Source: an uncultured Collinsella sp. (lineage in GTDB: Bacteria > Actinomycetota > Coriobacteriia > Coriobacteriales > Coriobacteriaceae). From it: a DNA stretch of 64,000 bases. Under the pieces are notes generated by a model, which worked only from the letters and a program-made list of their open reading frames with translations, made no database searches and was not told where the DNA came from. Location: positions 124,001 to 188,000 of the forward strand of contig CABUQV010000001.1 in the NCBI GenBank assembly GCA_902493855.1. The letters run 5' to 3'. The position numbers and the translations under genes were made by a program. Position 1 is the first letter of the stretch. Every line of letters begins with the position of its first letter. Shown here piece after piece: positions 58,401 through 64,000 of this stretch.

Positions 58401-58640
58401 AACCTGGTCAGCAAGGTGTGCAAGTCGTTCCATGTCGATTGTGGCGCGCTCGAGATGCCCTATGCCAAGACCGATGCCTATGCCGCGCTCGAGGCGAGCC
58501 GCCGAGCCCTCACCATCGCCGGCGTGGACGGCACGCGTCTGGCTTGCGCTCGTACCGAGGACGACCTGCCCCACAATGTCAACCCGACGAACATTGCCAC
58601 GGTATCCGAGGTCGTGACCGAGGTTATCCGCCGTTCGTAG
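55449..58640 (+). CDS. Membrane protein with a split, degenerate M28 peptidase-like domain
   Basis: A 1063-residue protein. Two membrane helices (about 57-95) precede an M28-like segment VVVVAHYDSP (His138), then two more helices (about 160-205). SGAVCNKSSVAAML (219-231) matches the M28 GANDNASGVAAL region but lacks the zinc-bridging Asp. About 670 residues of acidic, Ala/Pro-rich low-complexity sequence follow (240-915). The rest of the fold resumes at IWFVATGASDCDG (the EE pair is Ser931-Asp932), FINLESVG (Glu958 instead of Asp) and DDLPHNVNPTNIA (His1042). Catalytic Glu and bridging Asp are lost, so it is probably not an active peptidase. Start ATG 55449 after GTGGAG. The small membrane gene 58662 follows. 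Confidence 0.75.
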   Translation: MANTQNYINHLLQNTGITPACSEEERLAAEDIAQIFRNHGFDPEVQEFNAPAPSRLAFAVTGILAFAGALLMGIGGGIGLVGTLLAIVGAVLYVLERTGHPVVSRLGKTGVSQNVIAYHKASGPLASPRNRPVVVVAHYDSPRAELLAREPYASYRALIAKLLPVATVAPAAVAILRILPLPGALKVLLWIVAILASLVALANAVNIISNRHILPYTSGAVCNKSSVAAMLGVMDNVAPFQGENEFPDDVPFDTYFGEQKRRAEEMARAAAEYAAAQQQNDYGNTIEYEEPTYAEDEFGQPIAPDAQTEPEQGEAFDEQIEGFEGASADETLIGAIVPEDQNQAAQAEEFNDEVPAAEPAEESAEPEPKLYRNAAGNIRFGSDAIRALGMLPESCTLDYEEGEEPTFEPEPAPVVAAPAPVVAADDESAAVTAAVADPEAVSAFDPAAGLDILAPAAPAQDVADESDDDYVEQPRRVSYESDTDFSAEIPAATPHADIASAFSSIGASASNFFKGAFAKGKKFVDDFEEKRAAAREAAEQEAIAQQQAAEAARELAAQEFEQNEAMQSAPVEAAEATTSFESQQPASADVVEATTSFEAQQHVDSTMSFDAAQFDSTITFEKQGTAIAEPLPVSDEQGDVADDDEPVDAAEIQDAAEDEPVEANSDEEQYAAAEQDDSTEVEQEEVPAVSETPETDESRPYSTQIFTMPTPSGSGATVANVAPTQDETVDSLMAQISSQASPRPQMNVPDPASAPSPAPSSSPLASVPDPSLPSMKQANVASRTSLFDLPDPSAQVNDPFATAQGPEPTSAPVAPPMPVASGAQPIETISAPAPAAPKSRKRGLGGLFGRKKKNEQDSMSDWLGVEDDYDAKKSGRGIGSWDNFEDDNDGWKGGATSSDGASSEDMLSAVASMGDDELLGHDIWFVATGASDCDGAGMKAFLASHRDKLRGVFFINLESVGAGRLSVVTVEGEQQLLKGDRRIMNLVSKVCKSFHVDCGALEMPYAKTDAYAALEASRRALTIAGVDGTRLACARTEDDLPHNVNPTNIATVSEVVTEVIRRS

Positions 58641-58661
58641 ACGGAGCTCTAAGGAGTCAAC

Positions 58662-58880
58662 GTGTTTTCGTATATTAAGCGCCATTGGCCTGTCTACGTG
58701 ATTTTGACCTTGATTGCCATTGCGTTAGGATTTGGGGCTGCCTACATCGTGGGTGCAAAGGGCTCGACCCCCGCCTCCGCAATCAGCGAAGAGGTGGAGC
58801 AAGAACAGAGTACGGGTGCCGATGGGATTCCTGAGTCCGAGCAGGCAATCGTTGATGGTGGATCTTCGTCTGCAGAGTAG
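58662..58880 (+). CDS. Small single-pass membrane protein
   Basis: A 72-residue protein: short basic start (MFSYIKRHWP), one membrane helix (about 10-32) and a polar acidic extracytoplasmic tail. GTG start at 58662, five bases after AAGGAG, 21 bases past the M28-like gene, so co-transcribed with it. A terminator follows. Family not recognised; it may be a partner of the large membrane protein. Confidence 0.7.
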   Translation: MFSYIKRHWPVYVILTLIAIALGFGAAYIVGAKGSTPASAISEEVEQEQSTGADGIPESEQAIVDGGSSSAE

Positions 58881-58901
58881 ATACGGCGATTTACATGATT
58901 G

Positions 58902-58939
58902 AAAGCGGGCGAGCCAGGGGACTGGCTCGCCCGCTTTTT
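58902..58939 (+). terminator. Terminator after the 58662 gene
   Basis: AAAGCGGGCGAGCCAG, a 4-nt loop, CTGGCTCGCCCGCTTT, then TT. It also lies at the end of the convergent adhesin gene and may serve both. Confidence 0.9.
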
Positions 58940-58946
58940 CATCGCG

Positions 58947-61900
58947 CTAGCGCTTCTTTGGGATCGACCTAAGGCGAGCGAACCATAGGGCTGCGGCACC
59001 CGAGGTCAGGAGCGCGGTGATGCAAGCGGCGATGGGAGCTGATCCTGTTGCCGGTAGGTCCTGCGGTAGGGTACAGCGTTGAATGACACGGTCATCGTCA
59101 TGTGACTCAAGTTTATCGCCGCCGCCGTTGCGGCAAAGATCGACGTGTGCGCTGTTGGTGAGTGCGGTTTGGGGCGTATAAGCCGACGTCGCCTGCATGT
59201 GCACGATTGCGCCCCGAGCGTCTGTGCCAAGGATTGCTTTGGCATCGTCAAGATCGTCGTGCTCATCTTTGAGATCATCGCGGTTCCAAGAATCCGCATC
59301 GCTTCGAGTCGTAAAGTCGGCGGCTACCGCACCGTATTCAATTCGAATGCCCGTTACGACGGTATTGGATGCAAGGTCGAGTTCTTTCGCCTCGAGTGTG
59401 GTGGATTCCGTGGTCGAGATATCCGCCTTCCAGAGGTGCCAACCGTCGTAATCGACGAGGCGGCAATCCTCACCCAGACTTTCCCTTACTTCGTCGGACT
59501 CAAGCCAAGGATTTTCGTGCCCATCGTCAAGTGTCGCGTTTGCCGGCTCATCGACGTCTGTCGAGTCCAACGGCGTCGTGCGATACCACACGTTGCACAG
59601 ACCATTGAGGTCGCCGATGGCGACGGGGGTTTCGATTGAGACGAATCTCGCTGTATCGTCCTCGGCACACTCAAGATCATCGGTAAGTGTGAACTCATCA
59701 ACCCAGGTAGTTGAATTGTTTCGAGCGTCGATGGTATAGGAGAAAAGCCCATCCGTATTGGTTTGCATCGCGGCACGGTTTTTACCATCGCCGTTAGCCA
59801 ACAGGCCCTTTTCGATAGGTTGGACAAGTTCCTGACGCTTGTCGACCTGCCCCTTGATTTCGATGGGCGCATCCTTCATCGCGACGGATTGGACTTCTCC
59901 CGTATCCTTTATTTCAAACGTTATCTCCTCGGCAAGGTCATAGGTCCGCGGAGACATCATTTCGCGCAACGAGTAGGTGCCGGGTGCAAGATGTTCGACG
60001 CGGTGTGGCTTGTCGGATGAGGTCCAGGAGTCTATTTCGGTTTTATCGGGACCATATAAGGTGAGCTGTGCGCCTCCCACTTCCTGCTCACCGCTTGCAT
60101 CGACCTTGGAGATATCAACCTTGGTGTAATCGTCGGATACGTTAAGCCGTGCTTCTACAACGGGTGTTTTCTGGTCGGCATAAGTAAGGTCGACAATATG
60201 GGTTGTCTGATCGAGCAAGAAGCCTGCCGGCGCTTGAGTCTCGACAACCTCGTAGCGTGCGGTGTCAGATCCCAGTGGGAGGTTGTCCGCGCGTGCTTCT
60301 CCAGTTTCATCCGTCGTGACGGTCGCGACAGTCTCACCGTCGAGCGCGGCAATGCTACCGTCGGGGCGCACGATATCACCCGAGGCACGGATCTCAAAGA
60401 CGGCGCCCGCGAGGCTGCTCCCGTCTATGGCATCGGTTTTAACGATTCTGATGTTTCCGGTCGCGGCGTGGTCATAATACGAGGCGATTGCAACGGGCGT
60501 TAGGTTCATGTCGGTGGGTATGTTTACCTCGATCTCTTCGCCGACAAGATAGGGCTCTTTGGCCGAGGTTTCGCGTACATAATAGGTGCCCGGCACGAGC
60601 GATTCGGGCAGTGTGACGGTCCCGGTCGCGTCAGTCGTAAAGGTGTCCATTACGTTATGTGCTGGATACCAGCAAGTTTGTGAGACAGGTTCGTGATTGC
60701 TGTCGAGGAGTTGGAAGGTGAATCCGGCTAGGGGAACAGAAGCGCCTGTTTGGGCATCGCGTTTTACAATCTGGAGATGCGTCGACAGAGCGTGGTTGTC
60801 TACGATATATTGAAGCTCGGCGCCGTCGGAAATCTGATTGGCCCCGACGGTCCATTCCCCTGCACGTTTAAAACCCTCGGGGACGGTTTCCGGAACCTCG
60901 CGAACCGTGTAGCCGGCACGGTCGTATGGGACGGCTCCGTGGACACCGGCGGGTCGCTTGCCTGTGCCGAACCATGCTTCGGGCTGATCTTTGGTGGAGG
61001 CAAAGCCATAGATGTTTGTGGTCAGTGTGCCAACAACCTGCTGAGAGCTGTTGCTGACAACCTCAAAGACAACACCACCCGCCGGCTGCTCCAGGCCGGA
61101 TTGGTCGCTATTGCCGTAATCCTTGAATTTGGAAATCTCAAGGTTAAACGCAATGGGGATATCGGAAACGCGAGATTCGATCTCGACCACGCCTGAATCG
61201 CCGAGTTGGTCGGCTCCAACGGTATAGGTCCAGCTGTCGTTGGATGGCAGGTAGCCCTCGGGGGCTTTTGATTCGTAGATGGTAAAGGTTCCTAAGGGGA
61301 CATCGGCGAGGGTGGCCCGACCGCTTTCGTCGGTCGTGAGGATTTGTGCCCATCCAGGGGTTGATTGCGACACACACGTGAACTCTGCTCCTGCGAGTGA
61401 AGATCCCACCTGGGGGCCGGCATTCGTCGCGGCATCGAGTTTTACGATACGCAGATTGATGGTGCCGGGCTGTTCATCAATGGCGGCCCGCCCGCCGTCA
61501 TTCCCCGTGGTAAAGGCAATACGATCGTGGCGGGGGACATAGCCGGCCGGCGCCTTCGTTTCAACTAGGTAGTATGCCGTGTTGGGCAGAAGTGTTGCTT
61601 GCGCTCGACCGTTGCTGTCCATCTTGATGGTGCCGACACGCGCGCCGCTGGCGCTCTCAAAAATATCGAATGTTGCCCCGGTAAACTGATAGGTATTGTT
61701 TCCGCTGGTAATAACGGTGTTAGCAGACTGCTTTTGGAAGGAAACAGAGACCGCCGGCAGTACATAGAGCATGTCTTGACGTTTGCTGCCGCCCGATACG
61801 GCCCCTAGATAGCGTCGCGCGCGGTGCGGAGCGGCTTTGATGCTTCCTGATTTTGCGCTGTCGTGGAGCCACCGCGCAGCCGCCACGACTTCATTGTCGG

Positions 61901-62378
61901 CGGTAAAGTGTCCGCTCTTGGTTTTACCCTGAGCGGTCGTGTAGGAGTAGGTGCCGTCGACATGGGTAGTGCCGTTGAGCATCCATACGGCAAGCTGGGT
62001 GGCGGCGCGGGCGCGATCGGGTGAAAGATGGTAACCGCCAAACGACGTGGTGGTGGGATATCCGTGACAAACGATTGCCGCGAACTCGTCGTCGAGCCAC
62101 ACCCAGCCTTGATCAAAGTTGAGCCATGGGCCGCCCGGTTTGGTGGGGCCGGGGCGCTCCTGGTTCATGCAGTAGGCAATTGAGGTGTCTTGAGCTTCAT
62201 ACTTGCCGATGAAGAAGGGCCCACAATCATCGCTAATAGTGCGGAAGCCGAGCTGGTCGTAGCCATCGACGGCAAATGCGGCTCCCGGTGCCAGGCAGCC
62301 GAAAAGCAGGAAGAGGAGCAGGAGCAGCGGACCTGTTGCGATTGCGCTGTGGACAGAGTGCATGGGTGCGTTGGACAT
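58947..62378 (-). CDS. LPxTG-anchored adhesin with thioester domain and Cna-B/SpaA repeats
   Basis: A 1143-residue surface protein. A signal peptide (1-36, ending GAAFA) is followed by a thioester domain with Cys70 (AYCMNQE) and Gln128 (ATQLAVW), the residues that form the internal bond allowing covalent host attachment. About six SpaA/Cna-B repeats follow, with ends such as ETKAPAGY, ESKAPEGY and ETQAPAGF; these often carry isopeptide bonds. A long C-terminal stalk domain (about 850-1090) leads to the sortase motif LPATG (1108-1112), a hydrophobic segment and a positive tail. ATG start after AAGGAG. The gene stands alone, convergent with 58662. Confidence 0.9.
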   Translation of the reverse strand: MSNAPMHSVHSAIATGPLLLLLFLLFGCLAPGAAFAVDGYDQLGFRTISDDCGPFFIGKYEAQDTSIAYCMNQERPGPTKPGGPWLNFDQGWVWLDDEFAAIVCHGYPTTTSFGGYHLSPDRARAATQLAVWMLNGTTHVDGTYSYTTAQGKTKSGHFTADNEVVAAARWLHDSAKSGSIKAAPHRARRYLGAVSGGSKRQDMLYVLPAVSVSFQKQSANTVITSGNNTYQFTGATFDIFESASGARVGTIKMDSNGRAQATLLPNTAYYLVETKAPAGYVPRHDRIAFTTGNDGGRAAIDEQPGTINLRIVKLDAATNAGPQVGSSLAGAEFTCVSQSTPGWAQILTTDESGRATLADVPLGTFTIYESKAPEGYLPSNDSWTYTVGADQLGDSGVVEIESRVSDIPIAFNLEISKFKDYGNSDQSGLEQPAGGVVFEVVSNSSQQVVGTLTTNIYGFASTKDQPEAWFGTGKRPAGVHGAVPYDRAGYTVREVPETVPEGFKRAGEWTVGANQISDGAELQYIVDNHALSTHLQIVKRDAQTGASVPLAGFTFQLLDSNHEPVSQTCWYPAHNVMDTFTTDATGTVTLPESLVPGTYYVRETSAKEPYLVGEEIEVNIPTDMNLTPVAIASYYDHAATGNIRIVKTDAIDGSSLAGAVFEIRASGDIVRPDGSIAALDGETVATVTTDETGEARADNLPLGSDTARYEVVETQAPAGFLLDQTTHIVDLTYADQKTPVVEARLNVSDDYTKVDISKVDASGEQEVGGAQLTLYGPDKTEIDSWTSSDKPHRVEHLAPGTYSLREMMSPRTYDLAEEITFEIKDTGEVQSVAMKDAPIEIKGQVDKRQELVQPIEKGLLANGDGKNRAAMQTNTDGLFSYTIDARNNSTTWVDEFTLTDDLECAEDDTARFVSIETPVAIGDLNGLCNVWYRTTPLDSTDVDEPANATLDDGHENPWLESDEVRESLGEDCRLVDYDGWHLWKADISTTESTTLEAKELDLASNTVVTGIRIEYGAVAADFTTRSDADSWNRDDLKDEHDDLDDAKAILGTDARGAIVHMQATSAYTPQTALTNSAHVDLCRNGGGDKLESHDDDRVIQRCTLPQDLPATGSAPIAACITALLTSGAAALWFARLRSIPKKR

Positions 62379-62632
62379 GGCTGCTCCTTATCCCTCGTGC
62401 GCCGCATGGGGAGGTTGCGACGCGTAGGATGAGGCTACCCCCGAGGCTCATGCGGGTAAGTACCGGAGCCTGACCAAAAGCTTGCCCGATTTCTGACAAA
62501 TCGAGCTCAAATACAACAATCAGATAAAAGTGCAGGTAGAAGATGGTAAGAAAAGAAAGACAAAGGTCCTCATCTCCACAATTGGCGCGGTTTTCAAACG
62601 ATTCTCCACAGCTAAAACAAGCATCGACACCC
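62379..62632. other. Intergenic region upstream of the adhesin gene
   Basis: Contains the adhesin promoter region and nothing else recognisable. Short frames here overlap the tRNA and lack similarity. Confidence 0.4.
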
Positions 62633-62662
62633 TTGTATCGAACAAGACAACCGCGTTATACT
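62633..62662 (+). promoter_or_regulatory. Promoter of tRNA-Gly
   Basis: TTGTAT (62633-62638), 18-bp spacer, TATACT (62657-62662), 13 bases before the tRNA. Confidence 0.7.
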
Positions 62663-62675
62663 ATCCCCCACATAT

Positions 62676-62750
62676 GCGGGCATCGCCAAGTGGTAAGGCA
62701 TCAGCTTCCCAAGCTGACACTCGCGGGTTCGAGTCCCGTTGCCCGCTCCA
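62676..62750 (+). tRNA. tRNA-Gly (anticodon CCC)
   Basis: A 75-nt tRNA with acceptor GCGGGCA/TGCCCGC, anticodon stem CAGCT/AGCTG with loop TCCCA-type (anticodon CCC), T-arm CGGGTTCGAGTCCCG and encoded CCA. Confidence 0.95.
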
Positions 62751-62760
62751 TTCGAATTTC

Positions 62761-62793
62761 AGGCACGGTAACGTTTCGTTACCGTGCCTTTTT
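62761..62793 (+). terminator. Terminator after tRNA-Gly
   Basis: AGGCACGGTAAC, a 5-nt loop, GTTACCGTGCCT, then TTTTC. Confidence 0.9.
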
Positions 62794-62804
62794 CAATAAA
62801 GTGC

Positions 62805-62819
62805 CGGGACTCGAACCCG
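62805..62819 (-). repeat. Inverted T-arm remnant
   Basis: CGGGACTCGAACCCG is the exact complement of the tRNA-Gly T-arm core, lying 54 bases past that gene in opposite orientation. Confidence 0.6.
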
Positions 62820-62881
62820 ACAGGGTGCGAGCGTTAAATAAACGCGAAGCGTTTATAGCGAGCAGGCAAGGTCGCCGATAG

Positions 62882-62941
62882 GCGACCGCAGCCGGTGCGT
62901 ATTTGCGAAGCAAATACGCAGACGTCCCGTTGCCCGCTCCA
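62882..62941 (+). repeat. tRNA-Gly 3'-end repeat, copy A
   Basis: A 60-bp unit that ends with GTCCCGTTGCCCGCTCCA (62924-62941), identical to the last 18 nt of tRNA-Gly. A perfect hairpin TGCGTATTTG/CAAATACGCA lies in its middle. It matches copy B (63013-63073) with few differences. Confidence 0.8.
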
Positions 62942-63012
62942 TGGAGCAAGGAAGATTTCGGGAATGGTAGATTCAGCCTGCTTTGCTCCCACACTTCCCC
63001 GGATCTCGGTAT

Positions 63013-63073
63013 GCCACCGCAGCCGGTGCGGATTTGCGAAGCAAATAACGCAGACGTCCCGTTGCTCGCTCCA
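63013..63073 (+). repeat. tRNA-Gly 3'-end repeat, copy B
   Basis: Direct repeat of copy A, 131 bases downstream. Its end (63056-63073) matches the tRNA-Gly 3' end at 17 of 18 positions. The middle hairpin is imperfect here (CAAATAACGCA). Confidence 0.8.
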
Positions 63074-63175
63074 ATTCCAAAATGTTAGGTTAATGCCTGC
63101 TGCCCATACTTGCACCTGCGCACGGTACAATGGTTGGGTTACGACCAACGTGCCAATAACCAAAAAGGAGCCGCT

Positions 63176-64000
63176 ATGATCGATCGCTATACCCGCCCGG
63201 AGATGGGACACATCTTCTCCCTCGAGAACAAGTACGCCATTTGGCAGGAGATCGAGGTTCTGGCCTGCGAGGCCCAGGCGGAGCTCGGCAAGATCGGTAT
63301 TTCCAAAGACGAGGCCCAGTGGATCCGCGACCATGCCAACTTTGAGAAGGCGAAGGTCGATGAGATCGAGGAAGTCACGCGCCACGACGTCATTGCCTTT
63401 CTGACCAACATGAAGGAATACATCGATGCCGATGTTCCCGAGGGCGACCCCAAGCCCAGCCGCTGGGTTCACTATGGCATGACCAGCTCGGATCTGGGCG
63501 ACACGGCCCTGTGCTACCAGCTCACCCAGGCCTGCGACCTGATCATCGAGGACGTCAAGAAGCTCGGCGAGATTTGCAAGCGTCGCGCCTTTGAGGAGCG
63601 CAACACGCTCTGTGCCGGCCGCACTCATGGCATCCACGCCGAGCCGATGACCTTCGGCATGAAGTTTGGCTCTTGGGCCTGGGAGCTCAAGCGCGATCTG
63701 GATCGTCTTGAGGACGCCCGCAAGAATGTTGCCTTCGGTGCTATCTCGGGCGCTGTCGGCACGTACAGCTCCATCGAGCCGTTCGTCGAGGAGTATGTCT
63801 GCGAGCACCTGGGCCTGGTTCACGACCCGCTGTCCACGCAGGTTATCAGCCGCGACCATCACGCCTATCTCGCCGGCGTTCTCGCCACCACCGCAGCCAC
63901 CTGCGAGCGCATCGCTACCGAGGTCCGCAATCTGCAGAAGACTGATACGCTCGAGGCCGAGGAGCCGTTCCGTAAGGGCCAAAAGGGCAGCTCAGCCATG
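63176..64000 (+). CDS. purB: Adenylosuccinate lyase, 5' part only
   Basis: The first 275 codons, cut by the window end. The fumarase/aspartase-superfamily enzyme removes fumarate from SAICAR and adenylosuccinate in purine synthesis. It begins MIDRYTRPEMGHIFSLENKY, has MTSSDLGDTAL and the active-site TRTHGIHAEP-like AGRTHGIHAEPMTFG, and breaks off at KGSSAM, just inside the family signature GSSAMPHKRNP. The ATG follows AAAAAGGAG with a 5-nt gap. Confidence 0.96.
   Translation, partial: MIDRYTRPEMGHIFSLENKYAIWQEIEVLACEAQAELGKIGISKDEAQWIRDHANFEKAKVDEIEEVTRHDVIAFLTNMKEYIDADVPEGDPKPSRWVHYGMTSSDLGDTALCYQLTQACDLIIEDVKKLGEICKRRAFEERNTLCAGRTHGIHAEPMTFGMKFGSWAWELKRDLDRLEDARKNVAFGAISGAVGTYSSIEPFVEEYVCEHLGLVHDPLSTQVISRDHHAYLAGVLATTAATCERIATEVRNLQKTDTLEAEEPFRKGQKGSSAM

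Noticed and set aside
55398..58685. 1095-codon open frame on the minus strand
   Set aside because: Antisense to the M28-like gene; Arg/Gly-rich composition typical of shadows.
62834..63982. 382-codon minus-strand frame
   Set aside because: Runs antisense through purB and the tRNA-fragment repeats; no domain seen.

Overview
The window is a high-GC chromosomal segment centred on a replication-origin region. Gene content and order suggest the Coriobacteriia, most likely a gut Collinsella or close relative. The clues are the ribosomal, replication and partition gene order, GTG/TTG starts with strong AGGAGG-type ribosome sites, parS sites, and tRNA genes with encoded CCA. This assignment is inference from recognised families; no database search was run.

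Layout. 0-9 kb is accessory: a CmpB-type membrane protein, an orphan MoaE-like protein, a class B sortase, purE, a RelE/Phd toxin-antitoxin pair, an HSL-type esterase divergent from a GntR/HutC regulator, and a mannose-family PTS (IIB-IIC-IID, no IIA) behind a perfect 38-bp palindrome. 9-24 kb is housekeeping on the minus strand: carB/carA, a membrane protein, an ABC exporter, a Nudix hydrolase, purD, purA, dnaB and rplI-rpsR-ssb-rpsF. 24-31.5 kb holds two tRNA-Ser genes, a PD-(D/E)XK nuclease-like gene between 79-bp inverted repeats, a TRIC/UPF0126 protein, a bactofilin-like envelope protein, typA, a small operon ending in a bifunctional-nuclease gene, and tRNA-Ile.

31.7-43 kb is the origin core on the minus strand: gyrA, gyrB, dciA (DUF721), recF, dnaN, dnaA, and an unusual GHKL-ATPase gene that starts the dnaA transcription unit. 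Between dnaA and dnaN lie an AT-rich tract and a TAA/TAG trinucleotide run resembling DnaA-trios. DnaA-box-like motifs (TTTTCAACA) occur there and again upstream of the GHKL gene. From 43 kb genes switch to the plus strand: rpmH, rnpA, yidD, yidC, jag, rsmG, three parS sites at exact 39-bp phase, parA, parB and a small membrane protein, then rlmN (minus), ddl and a DnaQ-DinG fusion helicase that converges on a PafB/PafC-like WYL pair.

55-64 kb holds a membrane protein built on a degenerate M28 peptidase fold split by a roughly 670-residue low-complexity insert, a small membrane protein, an LPxTG-anchored thioester/Cna-B adhesin, tRNA-Gly followed by several tRNA-fragment repeats, and the 5' part of purB, cut by the window end.

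The most interesting candidates for undescribed biology are the GHKL-ATPase/Gln-rich/winged-helix protein upstream of dnaA, the inverted-repeat-flanked nuclease next to tRNA-Ser(CGA), the pseudo-M28 membrane protein, and the tRNA 3'-end remnants at two tRNA loci.
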